Shown in pieces: positions 63,345 to 64,000 of a stretch of 64,000 bases of DNA (position 1 is its first letter; the number at the start of each line of letters is the position of its first letter). The translations under genes were made by a program, and so were the position numbers. Source of the DNA: Mycobacterium scrofulaceum (lineage in GTDB: Bacteria; Actinomycetota; Actinomycetes; Mycobacteriales; Mycobacteriaceae); assembly GCF_002086735.1 (NCBI RefSeq), contig NZ_MVIJ01000020.1, forward strand, positions 1 to 64,000. Reading direction: 5' to 3'. A model generated the notes under the pieces. The model was not told the origin of the DNA, ran no database searches, and saw only the letters and a program-made list of their open reading frames with translations.

Positions 63345-64000
63345 GCGGCCCCCGGGCGATCCGAAACACCGGGCGAACTATTGCGCGCCCGCCACGAACG
63401 TAACAGCCCGATCCCGGCGACCTGCAGTCGTCGGGCCTTGCCGACGGTGGCCCGGTGATTGAACACCGCGAAGCCGCTTTCCTCGATGCGGTCCAGGATC
63501 TCCGAGTACAGGATGGCCGCGGCGCTCACACACGGTTGCGAGCGGGGGCTGAGCATGGCGATGCCCGCTTCGGCGAAGCGGTAAGTCTCGCGGGTGATTT
63601 CGTGTTGGGCGGACAACGCCTTGCGGACCCGCGGGTCGGTGCGGCGGTGCTGGTGACACCAGGTCAGCAGCTCGCGGTCGACGCCGTGGGCGGCGAGTTC
63701 GTCGGCGGGCAGGTACACGCGGTGCCGCAGCAGGTCCTCGTCGATGTCACGCAGGAAGTTGGTGAGCTGGAACGCCCTGCCCAGCGCGGCGGCGTAGGGC
63801 GCGGCCTCCTCGACCGGCACCACGGTTCCCAGCACCGGAAGCACCTGCAGGCCAATGGCTTCGGCGGATCCACGCATGTAGAGGTTGAGCGACTCGCGGT
63901 CGGGATAGTCGGTGACCGTCAGATCCATTCGCATCGACGCCAGGAAGTCGTCGAACAACTCGGTGCCGATCCGGTACCGGCGCGCGGTGTCGGTGACCGC
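63341..64000 (-). CDS. crtB: Phytoene synthase CrtB (5' end beyond the window)
   Basis: The last 219 codons are present; the frame is open to the right edge. The second Asp-rich motif appears in QLTNFLRDIDEDLLRHRVYL. The early motif and start lie outside. SLNLYMRGSAEAIGLQVLPV is typical of trans-isoprenyl synthases. It condenses two GGPP into phytoene. The desaturase and GGPP synthase genes probably lie upstream, outside the window. Confidence 0.92.
   Translation of the reverse strand, partial: AVTDTARRYRIGTELFDDFLASMRMDLTVTDYPDRESLNLYMRGSAEAIGLQVLPVLGTVVPVEEAAPYAAALGRAFQLTNFLRDIDEDLLRHRVYLPADELAAHGVDRELLTWCHQHRRTDPRVRKALSAQHEITRETYRFAEAGIAMLSPRSQPCVSAAAILYSEILDRIEESGFAVFNHRATVGKARRLQVAGIGLLRSWRARNSSPGVSDRPGAA

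Overview
The window is GC-rich actinobacterial DNA, almost certainly from a Mycobacterium. The evidence is an mce operon, mycobacterial lipoproteins, and a long block whose gene order matches my memory of M. tuberculosis Rv3063 down to Rv3033 (cstA, ligB, fadE22, tandem GntR, cyp136, tetR, SDR, dinB2, tetR, FMN reductase, nrdHIE, tetR, Baeyer-Villiger oxygenase, nrdF2, DUF3349, adhC, fecB, ctaD, serB2, ABC ATPase, NUDIX, echA17, two methyltransferase-type genes, TB22.2, Rv3035, acetyltransferase, DUF4333). The carotenoid cluster at the right end points to a pigmented non-tuberculous species, perhaps of the M. avium complex; the species is inference. Rv equivalences are from memory, not from a search.

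Layout. 1-4969: 3' half of an mce operon (end of C, then D, E, F and two Mce-associated membrane proteins). 4975-8794: cstA and ligB on the minus strand. 8904-15080: lipid or acyl-CoA genes (SDR, fadE22, a DUF35/thiolase pair) and a double-length GntR regulator. 15145-17227: accessory island with a MEDS/histidine-kinase-like ATPase protein, a very small lipoprotein behind a SigF-type promoter, and a LeuA-domain protein behind a probable leader-peptide attenuator. 17303-22704: cyp136, two TetR genes, SDR, dinB2, FMN reductase. 22962-33608: the class Ib ribonucleotide reductase (nrdH-nrdI-nrdE, then nrdF2 about 6.5 kb away). The two nrd promoters carry the same pair of NrdR-like boxes. Between them lie several regulator/enzyme pairs with clear palindromic operators. 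33685-49149: housekeeping genes (cytochrome oxidase subunit I, SerB2, siderophore-binding lipoprotein and others).

49279-64000: a light/pigment region. Photolyase, TspO and an MmpL-type transporter form one minus-strand operon. It diverges from type 2 IPP isomerase plus a glycosyltransferase, followed by a MarR regulator, an SDR/DUF2867 protein and small membrane proteins. The region ends in a tightly overlapping operon crtB-crtYc-crtYd-methyltransferase-crtU-Rieske oxygenase. The expected flow is isopentenyl units, phytoene, lycopene (desaturase outside the window), beta-carotene (CrtYcYd), then an aromatic carotenoid (CrtU). Tailoring by the Rieske enzyme, methyltransferase and glycosyltransferase is inferred.

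Two families of short interspersed repeats occur. One is a long-armed palindrome lying just after gene ends (three copies). The other is a 45-bp element (four copies), one of which lies in frame inside the 5' end of nrdI. No tRNA, rRNA, CRISPR array, insertion sequence or prophage was recognised.
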